A DNA stretch of 64,000 nt from Nereocystis luetkeana. Taxonomy: Eukaryota; Sar; Phaeophyceae; Laminariales; Laminariaceae. The stretch spans positions 3,038,001 through 3,102,000 of the forward strand of contig JARUPZ010000011.1 in the NCBI GenBank assembly GCA_031213475.1, written 5' to 3'. Shown piece after piece: positions 45,840-57,273 of the stretch; the first letter of the stretch is position 1; each line of letters opens with the position of its first letter. The translations under genes were made by a program, and so were the position numbers. The notes beneath the pieces were generated by a model. The model did no database searches. It was given only the letters and a program-made list of their open reading frames with translations, and was not told where the DNA came from.

Positions 45840-46370
45840 GGGGGAGGGGGGAGGAGGGGAGGGAGTGGGGGGGGCGGAGGGAGAAGGGGAAGCGTGGGGA
45901 CCGGGGCGAGCAAAGAGAACGGGGGGAGCGGGGGGGGGCAGGGGAGCGGAGGGAGCGGGGGGAGCAGGGGGAGCGGGGGAAGCGAGGGGAGCGGAGGGAG
46001 TGGAGGGAGTGGAGGGAGTGAGGGGGGCGGGGGGAGCGGGGGGAACGGGAGTAGCGAGGGGAGCGGGAGGAGCGGGGAGAACGATGAGAGCGGGGGGAGG
46101 GGGTAGTGCGCCACCTTCGTCAGCAGGCAGGGGGTGGGAGGGGGAGCGGGGGGGGGGGGGGGGGGCGAGAGAAGCGAGGGGATCGGAAGGGGGCGGGATG
46201 GAGGAAGCGAGGGAGGCGGGGGAAGCGGGGGCAGGGGGGGGGACGGAGAGAGCGGGGGGTGGCGGAGGGAGCGGGGAGAGCAGGGGGAGCAGAGAGGGCA
46301 AGGGGAGCGGAGGGCGTGGGGCTCGAGAGGGGGGCGGAGGGAGCGGAGGGAGCGGGGAGGTGTACCAGGA
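45840..46370 (+). repeat. G-rich (GGAGCGGGGG)-type minisatellite in the LINE A 5' region
   Basis: Irregular 9-12 bp units of the type GGGGGGAGCGG, with dozens of G4-6 runs on the plus strand. It gives long artefactual Pro-rich frames on the minus strand and Gly-rich frames on the plus. A 40-bp block containing TAGTGCGCCACCYTCGTCAG flanks it on both sides (about 45810 and 46107). Confidence 0.9.
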
Positions 46371-46501
46371 GCGAACCTACCAGAGAGGAGAGAGATAGTG
46401 AGGGTAGATGAGAACCGAAAACCGGAGGGCCACGAACTGGTGGTGGAAAGGGGAGAGAAGGGAGAGAGGTGAGCCAAAGAAGTGGAGGGAGAGGAGCCGC
46501 A

Positions 46502-49500
46502 ATGGACGACAGGGGGTCTGGGATGCTAAATCGCGAGGGTCCAATCGGAGGATCTCCCAGGCCGTCGGGGAGGAGACCCGGGAACGGGACGCGCCCCCGG
46601 GCCTTCCTTGGCGACACCACAGGGGAAGTGGCGTGCGGGGTCTGCGGTGTAACGCGACAGCTCGGGCACCGGGCGGTATGCTTTTCATGTGGGCAAGGGC
46701 GCCACGTGCTTCACGCTCGTTGTGTGGTGGAGGCCCTTGCGAGAGACGCAGCACCGGCACCTCTCCGCTGCCCAGCAGTCAATTGCGGAGCACAACATCC
46801 AAGACGGGAAGCACTAAAGGCAGCGGCCCAAGCGGACCTGGGGCTTCGTAATCGGGCCGCGAGGATGGGAGGGGGGACCATAGGTGATGAGGACCTTCGC
46901 AGCCGGGGGCTTTGGTACGGGTGGGACCAGAACAGCCTGGGTATGGAGCCACCACTTGATGCCGTTTCCTTGGATGACCTGGGCCAACGTTTCGCAACCG
47001 GGAAAACAGTGCAACCGCAGTCGGCTTGCGCACACGCGCACCTTAGCATTCACGTGCTCGGCATCCTCAACCACGCTATGGGTGAGCACAGGCCGAACCG
47101 AGAGTCGGCGACGCCGAACTCGCTCCTACGGGCGATCAAGTTATACTACCTTACGCCAACCCTGCTCCACTCACCGGACGGCCGAATCAAGAGGCGACAG
47201 AGGTTCGCGTTGGTGGAGAGCGGGGATATAGTGCTCCTGTTCCCATGGCTGGTAGCATACACCAGAGGAGGGGACCTGAGGTGACGGGATGCCGCCCAAG
47301 AATATTCGGAGGAGACGAGGCTCGAACGGGCGTCGTCGGCGTGTCGCCACGCGGGAGGGGTCCAAGTGGCAGCTCGTAACCTGCTGGCAGAGCCACGATC
47401 AGCTGGAAACGAGGCGACGTGGAGCACACTGGTGGCCAAGTTCCCCTCCGAAGATCGCGCCGCAGTGTCCGCGGCGGCGGCTGCAGTGTTAGAGACCGCC
47501 ACCGAGGTGGAAGACGGAAACGCCCCTCCGTGGCGCCCTGACGATGAGTACGCCTCCGAGGTGCTCTTCGACGTCATCAGCTCCCGCAGTGCCCTGAAAA
47601 CGACGGTCAACGCTCTGCGCACCTGCAATCCATCATCCACACCGACATCGGGCGGGAGGAGTTCAGAAAGGGCATGGCAGCCTTCTGGCGGAGAATCGTC
47701 GACGAGCCGGACGCGTCCCCGCCAGAATTCTGGCAGCTCTTCTTGCAGTCGAGCCTCACTGCCTTGGGGGAAAAGTGCCAGCCGGTTTGCGTGGGCATGA
47801 CATGGAGGCGGCTCATCAACGCGGGGGCTACGCGACAGTGGCGGCCGCGGTTGGAGGAGGTCAACCGAGAGGTGAGGCAGTTTGGGGTCGCCGTACCCGG
47901 AGGAGTGGAGCATGTGGGACCGAGGGGTAGGACGTTACACGAGACGGGTAACTGGATCGTTCTAACCGACTGCTCCAGCGCCTTCAACACGGTTAAACGG
48001 ACGGCGGTGCTTGAAGAGGCGGCCAGCTGCGTGCCAGCGCTCACGCCATTTGTGGCCAAGTGCTACGGCACAAGACCCGCCGACATGTATTTCCGGATGG
48101 ACTCAGGGGAGACCAGGACGATCGCTTGCTCCAGCGGTGTCCAGCAAGGGGACCCCATGGGGCCGGCAATGTTCTGTCTGGCGTTGCGACCGGGGCTGAA
48201 GCGTTTCCGACAGGAGTTCGAGGGAGAAGGAGTGGAAGCCCTCGCCTACATGGACGATGTATCTCTCGGCCTTATGGGGGTCACGGCCAACACGGTTAGA
48301 GCTTTTGCCTTCCTCCGGCGAGATCTAGACGACATCGGTATTGTGGTCAACCCCGCCAAGACCGTAGCACTACCACCCTAAAGACACGTCCCGACGACGG
48401 AGGAGATATCGCTCCTGGAGAGAGTTGACGTCCGCATCGCAGACGAAGGAGGGGTGACGGTGGTGGATGTCTCGATCGGCTCGGATGAATACGTGCTGGG
48501 GCGAGCAATGGAGGTAGTGAGGGATGGAGGCGCGGAACGCCTTCCGCGCTGCCTCGCTAGCATGCCCGACAAGCAAGCGGCGGCCCTCATCACCGTCGAA
48601 TCCCTCGGACAGCGGACGGGCAACCTCCAAAGGACTCTGGACCCGGGGCTGTCACTCGAAGCATGCCGAAGGGCCGACAACGGGGCTCAGTGGGCCTACG
48701 AAAATATCCTAGATCTACCAGGAGCGGCGGACGCACAGTCGTTTTTCCAGGAGGGGTGCCCGGCTAGCCAACTGACTCTAAAACCCTACTAACAAGCCCA
48801 AGCACGCCTTCCTACGGGAGCGGGAGGGTTAGGGCTGCCGTCGACGGAAGCGAGGCGAATGTCTGCCTCAATTGGGAGCAGGGTAGGCATCCTGCCGGAG
48901 GTTCTAGCAGACCTCACGGGCCCGCTAGGAGACAGAATTAAGAGGGGTCTCCCTGAATCGAGTATCATTGCTGAGCTCGGAGGCAGCTTGCGAGAGATTC
49001 GGGACACGTGGGGCGTGACGAAGGAAGCGATGGGGGGCATCGTCCCCGAATCTTGGTTGGAATGGAGCCTGGGTGCAGAGGGGGACCTGGTCCCAGGGCC
49101 CCCTGAGGCCGACATGCTGGCTGCGCATGACGCCGTAACCACCAACTCCCGGAAGGCTCAACAGAAGTTGGGCAAGCTGGTGAATCAGGGTCGGCACGCT
49201 GCACACACAGCCTCGCTGGAGGGGCTACCGGAGATTGCACGCCCACCTGGACCAGGCGACCCGCTGGGGGGGAGCGAGACCAAGGCCTTCGCCAAAGCTC
49301 GCTGCAGGAGTCTACAAGGAGCAGGAGCCCCTGCTTGCCTTCGGGCGAGGCCAATAGACTCGCTCCGTGTCATACCAGCAGCGAAGTTCGTGGGCATGGG
49401 AAGGTGCTTCATGGGCATCGAGGAGCACGTGGCAGTGAGGTGCCCCTGCTGCGACGCAGTCGACGTAGACACACGCCAAGCACGCATCTGTCCCAGAGCA

Positions 49501-50273
49501 GGGGCACAGGTAAACCAGCATCAACCGTTGGTTTACGCGATCTCCCGCACGCTGAAGCGGCTGGGAATCACACACCAAGTAGAGAGCGGCGAACCGTTCA
49601 CTGCAGACCGGAACCTGCGGATGGACATCGTTGTCAGGAGAGGAGGTCTTCGGGACGCTGCTAACAGGGGATACAGGGAAAAGCCCATCCTGCTGGACGT
49701 CACCCATGCAGACCCGCAAGCGCAGGTCCACCTTCGAGGAGGCAGCGCTAATCATGATGGATCAGCTGCCTCTACCTCCGAGGCGCGCAAGCGCCAACAC
49801 TACGCGCGTCTGGGACATGTGTCCTTCGACGAGCGGAGCCACAAACTAGCCACCTTAGTGGTGGAAGCTTCGGGCGCCTCGGGGTAGAGGGCAGCAACTT
49901 CATCGACCAGCTGGCAGCTAGCGTCGTGGGGGGGAGGGATGGTGGGTCGATGGCAAGGAAGGAGGTGGAAGTTCGGATATTTTGGGGTATTGGGTGATGA
50001 GAACGGAGAAGAGTGATTTTTAGGGAACTGGAGAAAGTATTGGGATGTACAGAACGCCTGCTCCATATCGTCTCGGTGACCACCCAGGTCGCCATCGCGA
50101 GGAGGGTGTTGCGGTTCAAGCTCCAGCTTAGGGACCGCCAAGAAAGAAGAAGAAACGGGGGGGGGGGGGGGACAGACCCACACCGATGGCGTGGGGATGG
50201 AGCTTGGATGCAGCTTAGGATTCAAGAATATAACGTAATGAGAAGGAAGAAGCAAGGACAGCAAATGGAGTAG
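46502..50273 (+). pseudogene. LINE A polyprotein: Zn finger, reverse transcriptase, RLE endonuclease
   Basis: Frame 2 from 46502: CGVCG, CFSCGQGRHVLHARC and CPAVNC form a RING/PHD-like zinc finger. TGA at 47282 interrupts this frame, and a shift to frame 1 follows near 47630. RT motifs in frame 1: VGMTWRRLI, motif A VLTDCSSAFNTVKR, motif B SSGVQQGDPMGPAMF, motif C AYMDD (48247-48258), motif D IVVNPAKT. In-frame stops follow at 48379 and 48790, both in otherwise conserved sequence. The C terminus has CPCCDAV, CPRAGAQVNQH (Cys/His motif), then RNLRMDIVVRRGG and KPILLDVTHADPQ, the RPD-like and D motifs of a restriction-like endonuclease. A one-base shift near 49865 moves the tail to another frame (GSNFIDQLAASVV), and a further segment ends at 50273. 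Not functional. Confidence 0.88.
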
Positions 50274-50410
50274 ACAAGCCTAAAGTTGGCACAGAAGGGA
50301 GGTAGACTTGGTGCGTGGGTTTCCTTTTGTTTCCGAGGTTTTCCTCTTTCGGGAAAGTTATGAGTGATCAATGTTGAAGATCATGCTGCACATTGTCGGA
50401 TGGCAATAAT

Positions 50411-50432
50411 ATTAAGGGTTAGGGTTAGTATG

Positions 50433-50471
<39 letters not shown>

Positions 50472-53400
50472 TTTGTAAATAATATGAGCCTCGGCTCCGT
50501 CTTGAAAAATAGGAAACTCGGTGTAAGAAATACGGCTCAAACTGACCAACTAGATAGGGAATAGCGAGGCAAAATGAATAGCAAGTGGGCGACATCCGAA
50601 GTCGCCGCGGAAACACGAAAGGTTTTTGAGAGCGTGGACCCTTCCGCCATGGAAGAGGATGAGAGCCACGCCCCCCCTAGCGACGGGGGGTGGACCTGGT
50701 TCTCGGCGTGTAGATTTACCCGCCGGGGGTGCAAGCAGGGGTTGGGGGGTACGCTCGGCCCAGCCCCCCCTCGGGAGAAGCCGCGGGGGTGAGGCGGGGC
50801 CCAGAGAGAACGAGCGGGCGAGCGGTGGGATCCCTCCTCCGTTGCCGGAAGGGGCAGCTCCGCGGTCTGAAGCTGCCCGCCTTCCCGCGGAATTCGCTCG
50901 GATGAATCTTCGGAGGGGATCAAAACAGGTGAGGGGCCTGCTAGGGAACAGCGCTCTCCTTGCTGGCAGGGCTGACAACAGCAGATCAAGGTGGCCTCCT
51001 CAGCTGCCTCCTGGCGCCGCACCTGGCTGTCGGGACTCGCGCGCCTTCGGGCTTTGGTCGAGGCCACCGCCGCCGCCCCATTCGGGAGAAGCATTCTTTA
51101 AGCGACACCATGAGCGCGCCGATCCCATGGAAGGGGGCCCCGTTAGGGAGGAGGCACTGCAGGAGACTCGTATATCCCATTGGAGATGAAGAAGAGGGCA
51201 GGGGGGGGGGAGGGGGGCAGCCGTGTCAAGGGCGGCACCACGCCAGGGAGGGGGGCGAATCGGGGAGCGCTACCACGTGTATTGAGCAGCAGGGAGGTAC
51301 GGCGGACCATGAGTGGCAAGGCGACGCGACGCGACGCGATGGTGAAAATACGGCAAGCCTCATCTCCCACCACGACGAGGGCACGTACCCGGGAAACCGC
51401 CAGGATGTGCGAGCGAGCCGACAGTCAACCGTCCGACGACTCGCCTCCGCAACAGGCGGTAACGCCGATAACGTCGCCGGCACCACAGATGGGGCCGGTA
51501 CCGTCCCGGACGGAACCTTCCTCAGGGGCCCTTCTTCCACCACAACCGAGGCACAGGGGCCGGAACGCACCGGCGGCAACGGGGCTGGGGCCGCCTCCGA
51601 CGCCTACTCCCCCATTGGAGCGGTCGAGAGTACCGTTCGGGGAACCTTCTTCGTCGCTGGTGGAGATGGCGTCTCCGCCGCCAGAACTCTTGTTGCCGAC
51701 ATCGCCGGCCCGGCCGAGGACGTCGTTTTGGACTCTTTCGTCAACGGTCAAGTCGTCGAGAGCAGAAACTGGATTGAAGCTTTTGAGTATGAGGACACCT
51801 CACCCTCCGCCACTAGCGGTACCTGCACCGTTTTAGGGGCCAGACTCTTCGCCCTCACCGCAGCCAGCTACGACGGAGACTCGCCCCCCGGCCCCTACGC
51901 CAGCTGATTTAGCATCCCATTCCCGGACGACGGCCTCCCACGCCCCCACAGCCACCGCTGCAGCCGCGGCAGCAGACGCCTACCAGGCTGTCCACGGCGC
52001 AACCGGAGGCGTCCAAGTCGCGTTCAAGGCAGCCTTCGCCAACTGGGCAGTCCTACCCACCGCCGCGGCCTCCATTGGCGAGGTCGAAGCGTCACCGCAG
52101 TCAGCAAATAGACCGGCGCAGTTGGTGCTATCAAGGCCGCCACGCGAGACACCAGCGGGGGTGCTGGGGGGGGGGGAGGTCGAAATTCGCGTTGATTCCG
52201 GAGCTGCTGCCGCCGCCGCCACTACGGACAGTGTCGCCGACGTCCGCAGAGAGTGGGCAGCCTCGAGAGGAGGCCCCGGAAGATTGATGCTTGTGCTACG
52301 AGGGCCTGGGGGCCCCAGTGATAAATCTCGGCAGGTGCCCTCACCAACTGCCCCTGCCGTGCCACTCCGCCCTCCGCATCAGAGCGGCGGCCAAGCTTCG
52401 TTTCCCCCGATGCAGAACGGCCGTAGCAATCGAACAAGCCGGCAGAAGGGCACTCCGACAACACAGAGAAGAGGTTATGGCAAGAGGCGATGGCGGCCGC
52501 GCGGTGAGGGAGGCCGGCAAGGAGAGGAGAAGGGTCACCCACCAGGGTCACACGGGACGGCAGGGGAGGGCGGGTGATACGCATCGTTTGCCATGGGCTG
52601 GTGGATGAGACCGCCTGCTCATCATGCGATTTGCACGGCCGTTGCGCAGTAGGATTTGTTCATTCCTCACTCCACCTTTTTTTTTTAAGACGCCACCCCC
52701 CGAGAGCCAGGGTCAACAGGGCACGCACACTCACCCACCAGGTCACGAGCCCAAATCCGGGCCTACATGCGTGGCATCAAGAGTTAGATCTACGCATCGA
52801 CATACATGTTCCTTCAACAGATCCAAGGTCTCGGTGGATCGGCAGACACGGCAGAGGAGAGAGCCATACATGCCAGGGTTACCTCAGCTGAGCTCCGCCT
52901 CTTCAGGAGGTCGACCACCCTAACCGGAACGGCACGTTTTTCGCGCAGTGCAACCAAGAAAGGCGAGGAGGAGATCGGCGGAGGTTGGCGTGGCGCGACC
53001 CCTCAGCAACCAAAGGTGGAAGGGCCGGGCGGGGCTTGTGGGGGACACATTGCAGCCCGTCAGAGGTTCGCTTTCGTCGATTGGATTTCTCACACTGGAG
53101 TGCGTTGTGCTAAACGTACAGGGGGGCTCCGACAGGAGAGACGGCCGGTTTGGGGTGGCCCACTTAACAGAAGGGAATGGGCCGCCTCGTCGGAAAACGC
53201 TCCTCCTCACACAAATTACTTTCCGAGGATTTCCCAACGACATGACGGTGCTACGGAGTGCGGTGCCTATCGACGGGGACAGTCGGCAAGATTTTGGAGG
53301 TCAACGATTTCGGGAGGTGGAGGAGGCGCCGAACCGTGGTGAAAAACGACCAACATATAGAAGGGAGGGAGGGGGGGGGGGGGAGGCAGCAGTATCGTGC

Positions 53401-54249
53401 ACGTCCGGTCGGGCTCTGAAATACCCATTATTGGAGCGAGCGGACCGCATCGCGTGAGGACATCGAGACCCGAGTCGCGCGCCGCTCCGAGTGGATGAGG
53501 GAAGCCGTCCCCCATCCGGCGAAGCGCGCTGAAGGACTGCCACTGACCGAGTCGGGGGGGGGGGGGGGTTGCCGGCGTTGAAGAGCACCATACAGTTCGC
53601 CGACCTCCTTCAGCGGGACATCCCCGGACCAAGACCGGCTAAATATTTGACACCCGGCGTTTACAGCTCGCTCGAGCTCATGGTACGTGGCTACGAGAGG
53701 AGCCCAACCTCTTCGTTTCTCTTGTGCTTCTTGTTCAGCGGTGCCCTGGGACTGCCTCGAGGGGTTTGCCTTGATTTTCCCCGCCCGAGGAAATGGGAAG
53801 GGGCTGGTGCCGCTACCGCGTGCGATCCGTTGCATTCGGTATCCGATTACAGGGTACATATCCTGCCCCCCGGCGAACAAAAACTGGAGGCTTTACATTT
53901 GGCCTCGCGCTCAGGAATATCTGGCGGGCCTCAAGCGTGAGTGGGGAAAACGGTGAACGCGATTGACCCTTGGGGTTCAGAAGGCGCTGGAGGAAGGTGT
54001 CGAGCTGCGTCTCTTTCCGGCAGGGGTGGCGACTTCGCCGAGAAGAACGGGGCTGGTGCTCGAGAGCGGCCAGACTCTGAGGGGACAGCTTGAGCTAGAA
54101 CGCGCAGCTCAGGGCGACACAGAGAGCTACCAGAACGCGGGGAGAAGGGATACCGCTCCTCCTGCGGAACAGCCCGGATCCCCCCGGGCAAGGTGCGAGG
54201 CCCCGTCGGCAATACCCGGGGTGGGCGTACCTACGTTGCCCAGCACAAC
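50411..54249 (+). other. GC-rich region, possible second retroelement remnant
   Basis: No intact gene. Frame 3 is open from about 51186 to 52577 except for one stop near 51837. It encodes a Pro/Ser/Ala-rich sequence ending in a basic Arg/Gly-rich tail, as many retroelement ORF1 or Gag-like proteins do. No diagnostic domain is seen, and a possible degenerate zinc knuckle near 52290 lacks the second Cys. Composition is far more GC-rich than the genes here and it abuts the LINE A 5' fragment at 54250, so it may be part of the same or a related element. Poly-G tracts occur at about 53370 and 53550. Confidence 0.35.
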
Positions 54250-54700
54250 GAGGGGCGCTTGCAAGGGATAGGCGAGGCCGGCCGAGAGGATCAGGGAGGA
54301 GTGTCACGAGCAGCCAGCGCAGGGAGAGGGGCCAACACGAGTATGGGGCGAAATCCCAGGCCCCAGGGGTAGTGCGCCACCCTCGTCAGCAGCCCGGGGG
54401 GGGGGGGGGGCGAGGGAGGTAGAGGGAGCGAAGCTAGCAGAGAGGGGGGGAGGTAGCGAGGGCGGAGGGGGAAAAGGATACCGGAGGGACGCGAATTCAT
54501 GGTGTAGGGGGGAGAGGAGGGGAAGCGGAGAGCCGAAAAGAAGCGGAAGAAGAGGAGCCGCAATGAACGACGACGGGCTTAAGGTACACCAGGCGATGCA
54601 CCAGGTGGAGGATCCCCCATGGCGCTTGGGAGGGGAACTCGGGACGGGATGCGCCCCCGTGCCTTCCCGGGCGACACCCAGGAGACGTGTTGTACGATAT
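54250..54700 (+). mobile_element. LINE A 5' fragment, second copy
   Basis: Aligns with 45689-46640: GCAAGGGATAGGCGAGGCC, GAGAGGGGCCAACACGAGT, GGTAGTGCGCCACCCTCGTC, GAGGAGCCGCAATG start context, GGATCCCCCATGGCG-like block and GGGACGGGATGCGCCCCC. The long G minisatellite is contracted here to about 15 G. Similarity stops near 54690, so this copy has the 5' end but not the rest. Confidence 0.8.
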
Positions 54701-54962
54701 GTGAATATGGTGCCGTTCGAATATGGTGTCTGCGATGTGGTGTTGTGAGACTTTGAAACTAAAAACTTGATAATTGGCCATTTGGAATACTTGCCGCAAA
54801 GTCAATCTTAAGGGTGTACTTGAAAGCGACAAAAAAGATGGATAGAAAAAACAAATCGTCCGGCAAGCGAATTCAAACGGCGGGTGAATTGCCGTCTTGG
54901 TTCTTTCAATACAGAACAACCCGCAGTTGTCAAATGAATGCCCCAGTATTACGTCTGCGAGC

Positions 54963-55000
<38 letters not shown>

Positions 55001-57273
55001 GGATGTTCTCACCCTATTAAAATAGCGTGGGTAGCTCGTTTCTACGAAACCTATGCCCGTGCTCACAAGACGGGCTGAGCAGAAAAGGGTACGGTGTTGC
55101 CGGTGTCAGCAGCGAGAACGACATTTCTTCGTTGTGAAAACGTGCCAAGATCTGGCATTGCCATGAAAGATGGGTACATGTCATCCGTCGACGCAAAGCC
55201 AACAATATGAGGGGAAAAATCCGGAACCCCCCCCCGCGATAAAAACCTCGTGTGCCATATTGTAATACCAGGGGTGCATAACCGGCATGTTACGTACCAG
55301 GAAGAACCCTGTAATCCTTCAACCCCGGCCGTCTTTCGTACCTACTTGTAGTCAGTCTCCCTATCTCGTTGGCGAAGACGGGCTAGATTATGGCAACGAC
55401 GCTGAGCTAGTATTGTGAGATCACAGACAACAATCACATTTACAGAACTTTAGACCAATACATGCAAGAATAGGTGGTATGCTCTTACGTACTTGATTCC
55501 AGGCATAAACCTCGAAATTTCAGGATTTCCACCAGTAGCTCCAGATAATACACGAGTGGTACAGGAGGAACTATGTGGTGTATTCTGCGAATGTGGTAGA
55601 GCGGACACACATAAAACTATCGATGCACACCAAAAGCCCCTGGAGGCGGCAGAGGTTCTAAAAATCCATCGACCATGTACATCGACCGTGTCAAGAGCAT
55701 AAAACTGCATACACTATTACGTGGGGCCATAGTAAATAGGATCAAATATTGTTAGTAAAAATAGGGAAATATATAGGTTTTTGTGTGTACCGTAGGTCCT
55801 ATTTACTATGGTTCCCCGTAATAGTAGCGTTCGTTGTAAAATTATCGGGCAGGGCAGAAGCAGGGCTTTATACCCGGCTATCCCACAAACGGTTACTAAT
55901 TACCTTCTCTCCTATAGTCAAAAAGCGAGCAACCCGACGGCTAGGATTTTTTTTTTCTTCGAACCAAACCAAAGCATAAAACAAGATAAAAGCGAAGCCC
56001 GCGGAGGACTCACCGCCAAGAACCTGTAGCGTTTTGTTGTTGTTATCTCCCGTGCGCCCCTCTGAGCACAACAACATGTCGACCGTCAACGATAGTAAAA
56101 TACCAAGACAATATTACACCCATTCGCAACAAGGCGCGGTAGAAGGAAACGGACAAGCCAAGCCCTCGCTCAAATATCGAAAACCCGGCCACTGCTTGCT
56201 GTATATATCATGCCTGCAGCCGTCGCTCGGTCGCGGCAAAAACCGTTTCAAGCTCCTCTCACCTTTCCCTACATGGCGCACTGCTCGACAAACCAGATGC
56301 CCTCTGATGCAACAAAAAACGAAGCCGCGATTCGAGCTTCAGCCACAATAATCTCTGCCAGCCCTACCTCTCACAGAACACGCCAAATTCAAGCCACACA
56401 TGATATCCCTGCCAGCTCCCACCTCTTCACATAATGCGCTAAACGAACAATAACAAATCGCTTATGACTGAAAAACGCCCGTGCTGACAGACAGGAGTTG
56501 CCACATCGCCGGTACCGGCGACCAAGTGCGTATTCCTGCCAAGACGGACTCCGAGCCCCAGCCCTTGGTCTAGTAGCCCGGCATGAGCGAGCCCTGTTGT
56601 TGCAAAAGAGCAGCGGAGCGGGACGGAACAGGGCGTCAGGAACAAAAACGCCGAAACCGGCCGTGTATGTAGACCCTGCTGCAGGCGTCGCGCATCATCT
56701 GCGGCGATCCGGGCCTCGCTTTCGGAAACGATTTTTATGGGTAGAGAACCCCGTCAGGGGAATAGCATCGCACGAAAAAAAAGACGCAGGAAAAACAAAC
56801 AGACGCATCCAAAGCCACGACAACCGCTCGCCCCTGCTCTCACGTCCCTTGGCCCTGGGCTCTCCCCTCACTTCATTAACACTGAGCCGTTATAGCTCAA
56901 CAGACAGCGAGGGCGCCCTGCTATCGCGGGGGAGACGTGGGTTCGCGACCCTCCGTAACGGGTGGAACCTAGGAAGTCTTGTTGGCGCCAGACGGCAGGT
57001 GATCTAAGCGACCAGCACCTGTCGACTCTTGGTCCTGAGTTACGTCTAACGAGAGCGACGCGCGCGCATTCGGCGAGTCGCACCAACACGACACGCCCTC
57101 TATACACCGATAGCGGCAAGCGAAGACGAAAGACTCGCCCTCTTCCGGAGTCTCCGAGGAACAAAAACGGCAGCACGGAGCCTTCCGTCTAGTTCGACAC
57201 TGGGGCATCCGCCCTCCCAAAATCAGAGACCGCACGGCACGCATCGTCCAATCAAAAGCTGGAAAAAACTGGG
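54701..57273. other. Spacer without a supported gene
   Basis: Contains an (ATG)n array (54964-55001), unrecognised short frames, a roughly 55-bp imperfect tandem (about 56330-56435) and a tRNA-like sequence near 56887. The frame 56498-57007 is open but overlaps the tRNA-like sequence and shows no family similarity. Confidence 0.5.
56886..56962 (+). pseudogene. tRNA-like sequence (possible tRNA pseudogene or SINE head)
   Basis: CCGTTA pairs with TAACGG as an acceptor stem 62 nt further on. An A-box-like TAGCTCAACAG and a B-box-like GGTTCGCGACC sit at tRNA spacing. The anticodon stem CCCTG/CGGGG encloses only six nucleotides, and the T loop TTCGCGA departs from TTCRANY. These defects argue against a working tRNA. 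Confidence 0.35.

Larger units (their letters stand above)
45689..50410 (+). mobile_element. RLE-encoding non-LTR retrotransposon (LINE A), decayed
   Basis: Element with a G-rich 5' region (45689-46500), one originally long coding region (46502 to about 50273) and a 3' UTR ending GTCGGATGGCAA near 50405. Domain order is RING-like zinc finger, reverse transcriptase, Cys-rich motif, restriction-like endonuclease. This one-ORF layout is known from R2/CRE-like site-specific LINEs. The 3' end is confirmed by truncated copies at 13204 and 43240, the 5' region by a second copy at 54250. An (ATT)n array follows at 50428-50470. Confidence 0.88.

Noticed and set aside
45672..46620. Long Pro-rich (minus) and Gly-rich (plus) open frames
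   Set aside because: Produced by the G-rich minisatellite in the LINE 5' region; all frames are open there and no domain is encoded.
52291..52608. Gag-type zinc knuckle
   Set aside because: CYEG lacks the second Cys and no H/C follow at the required spacing.
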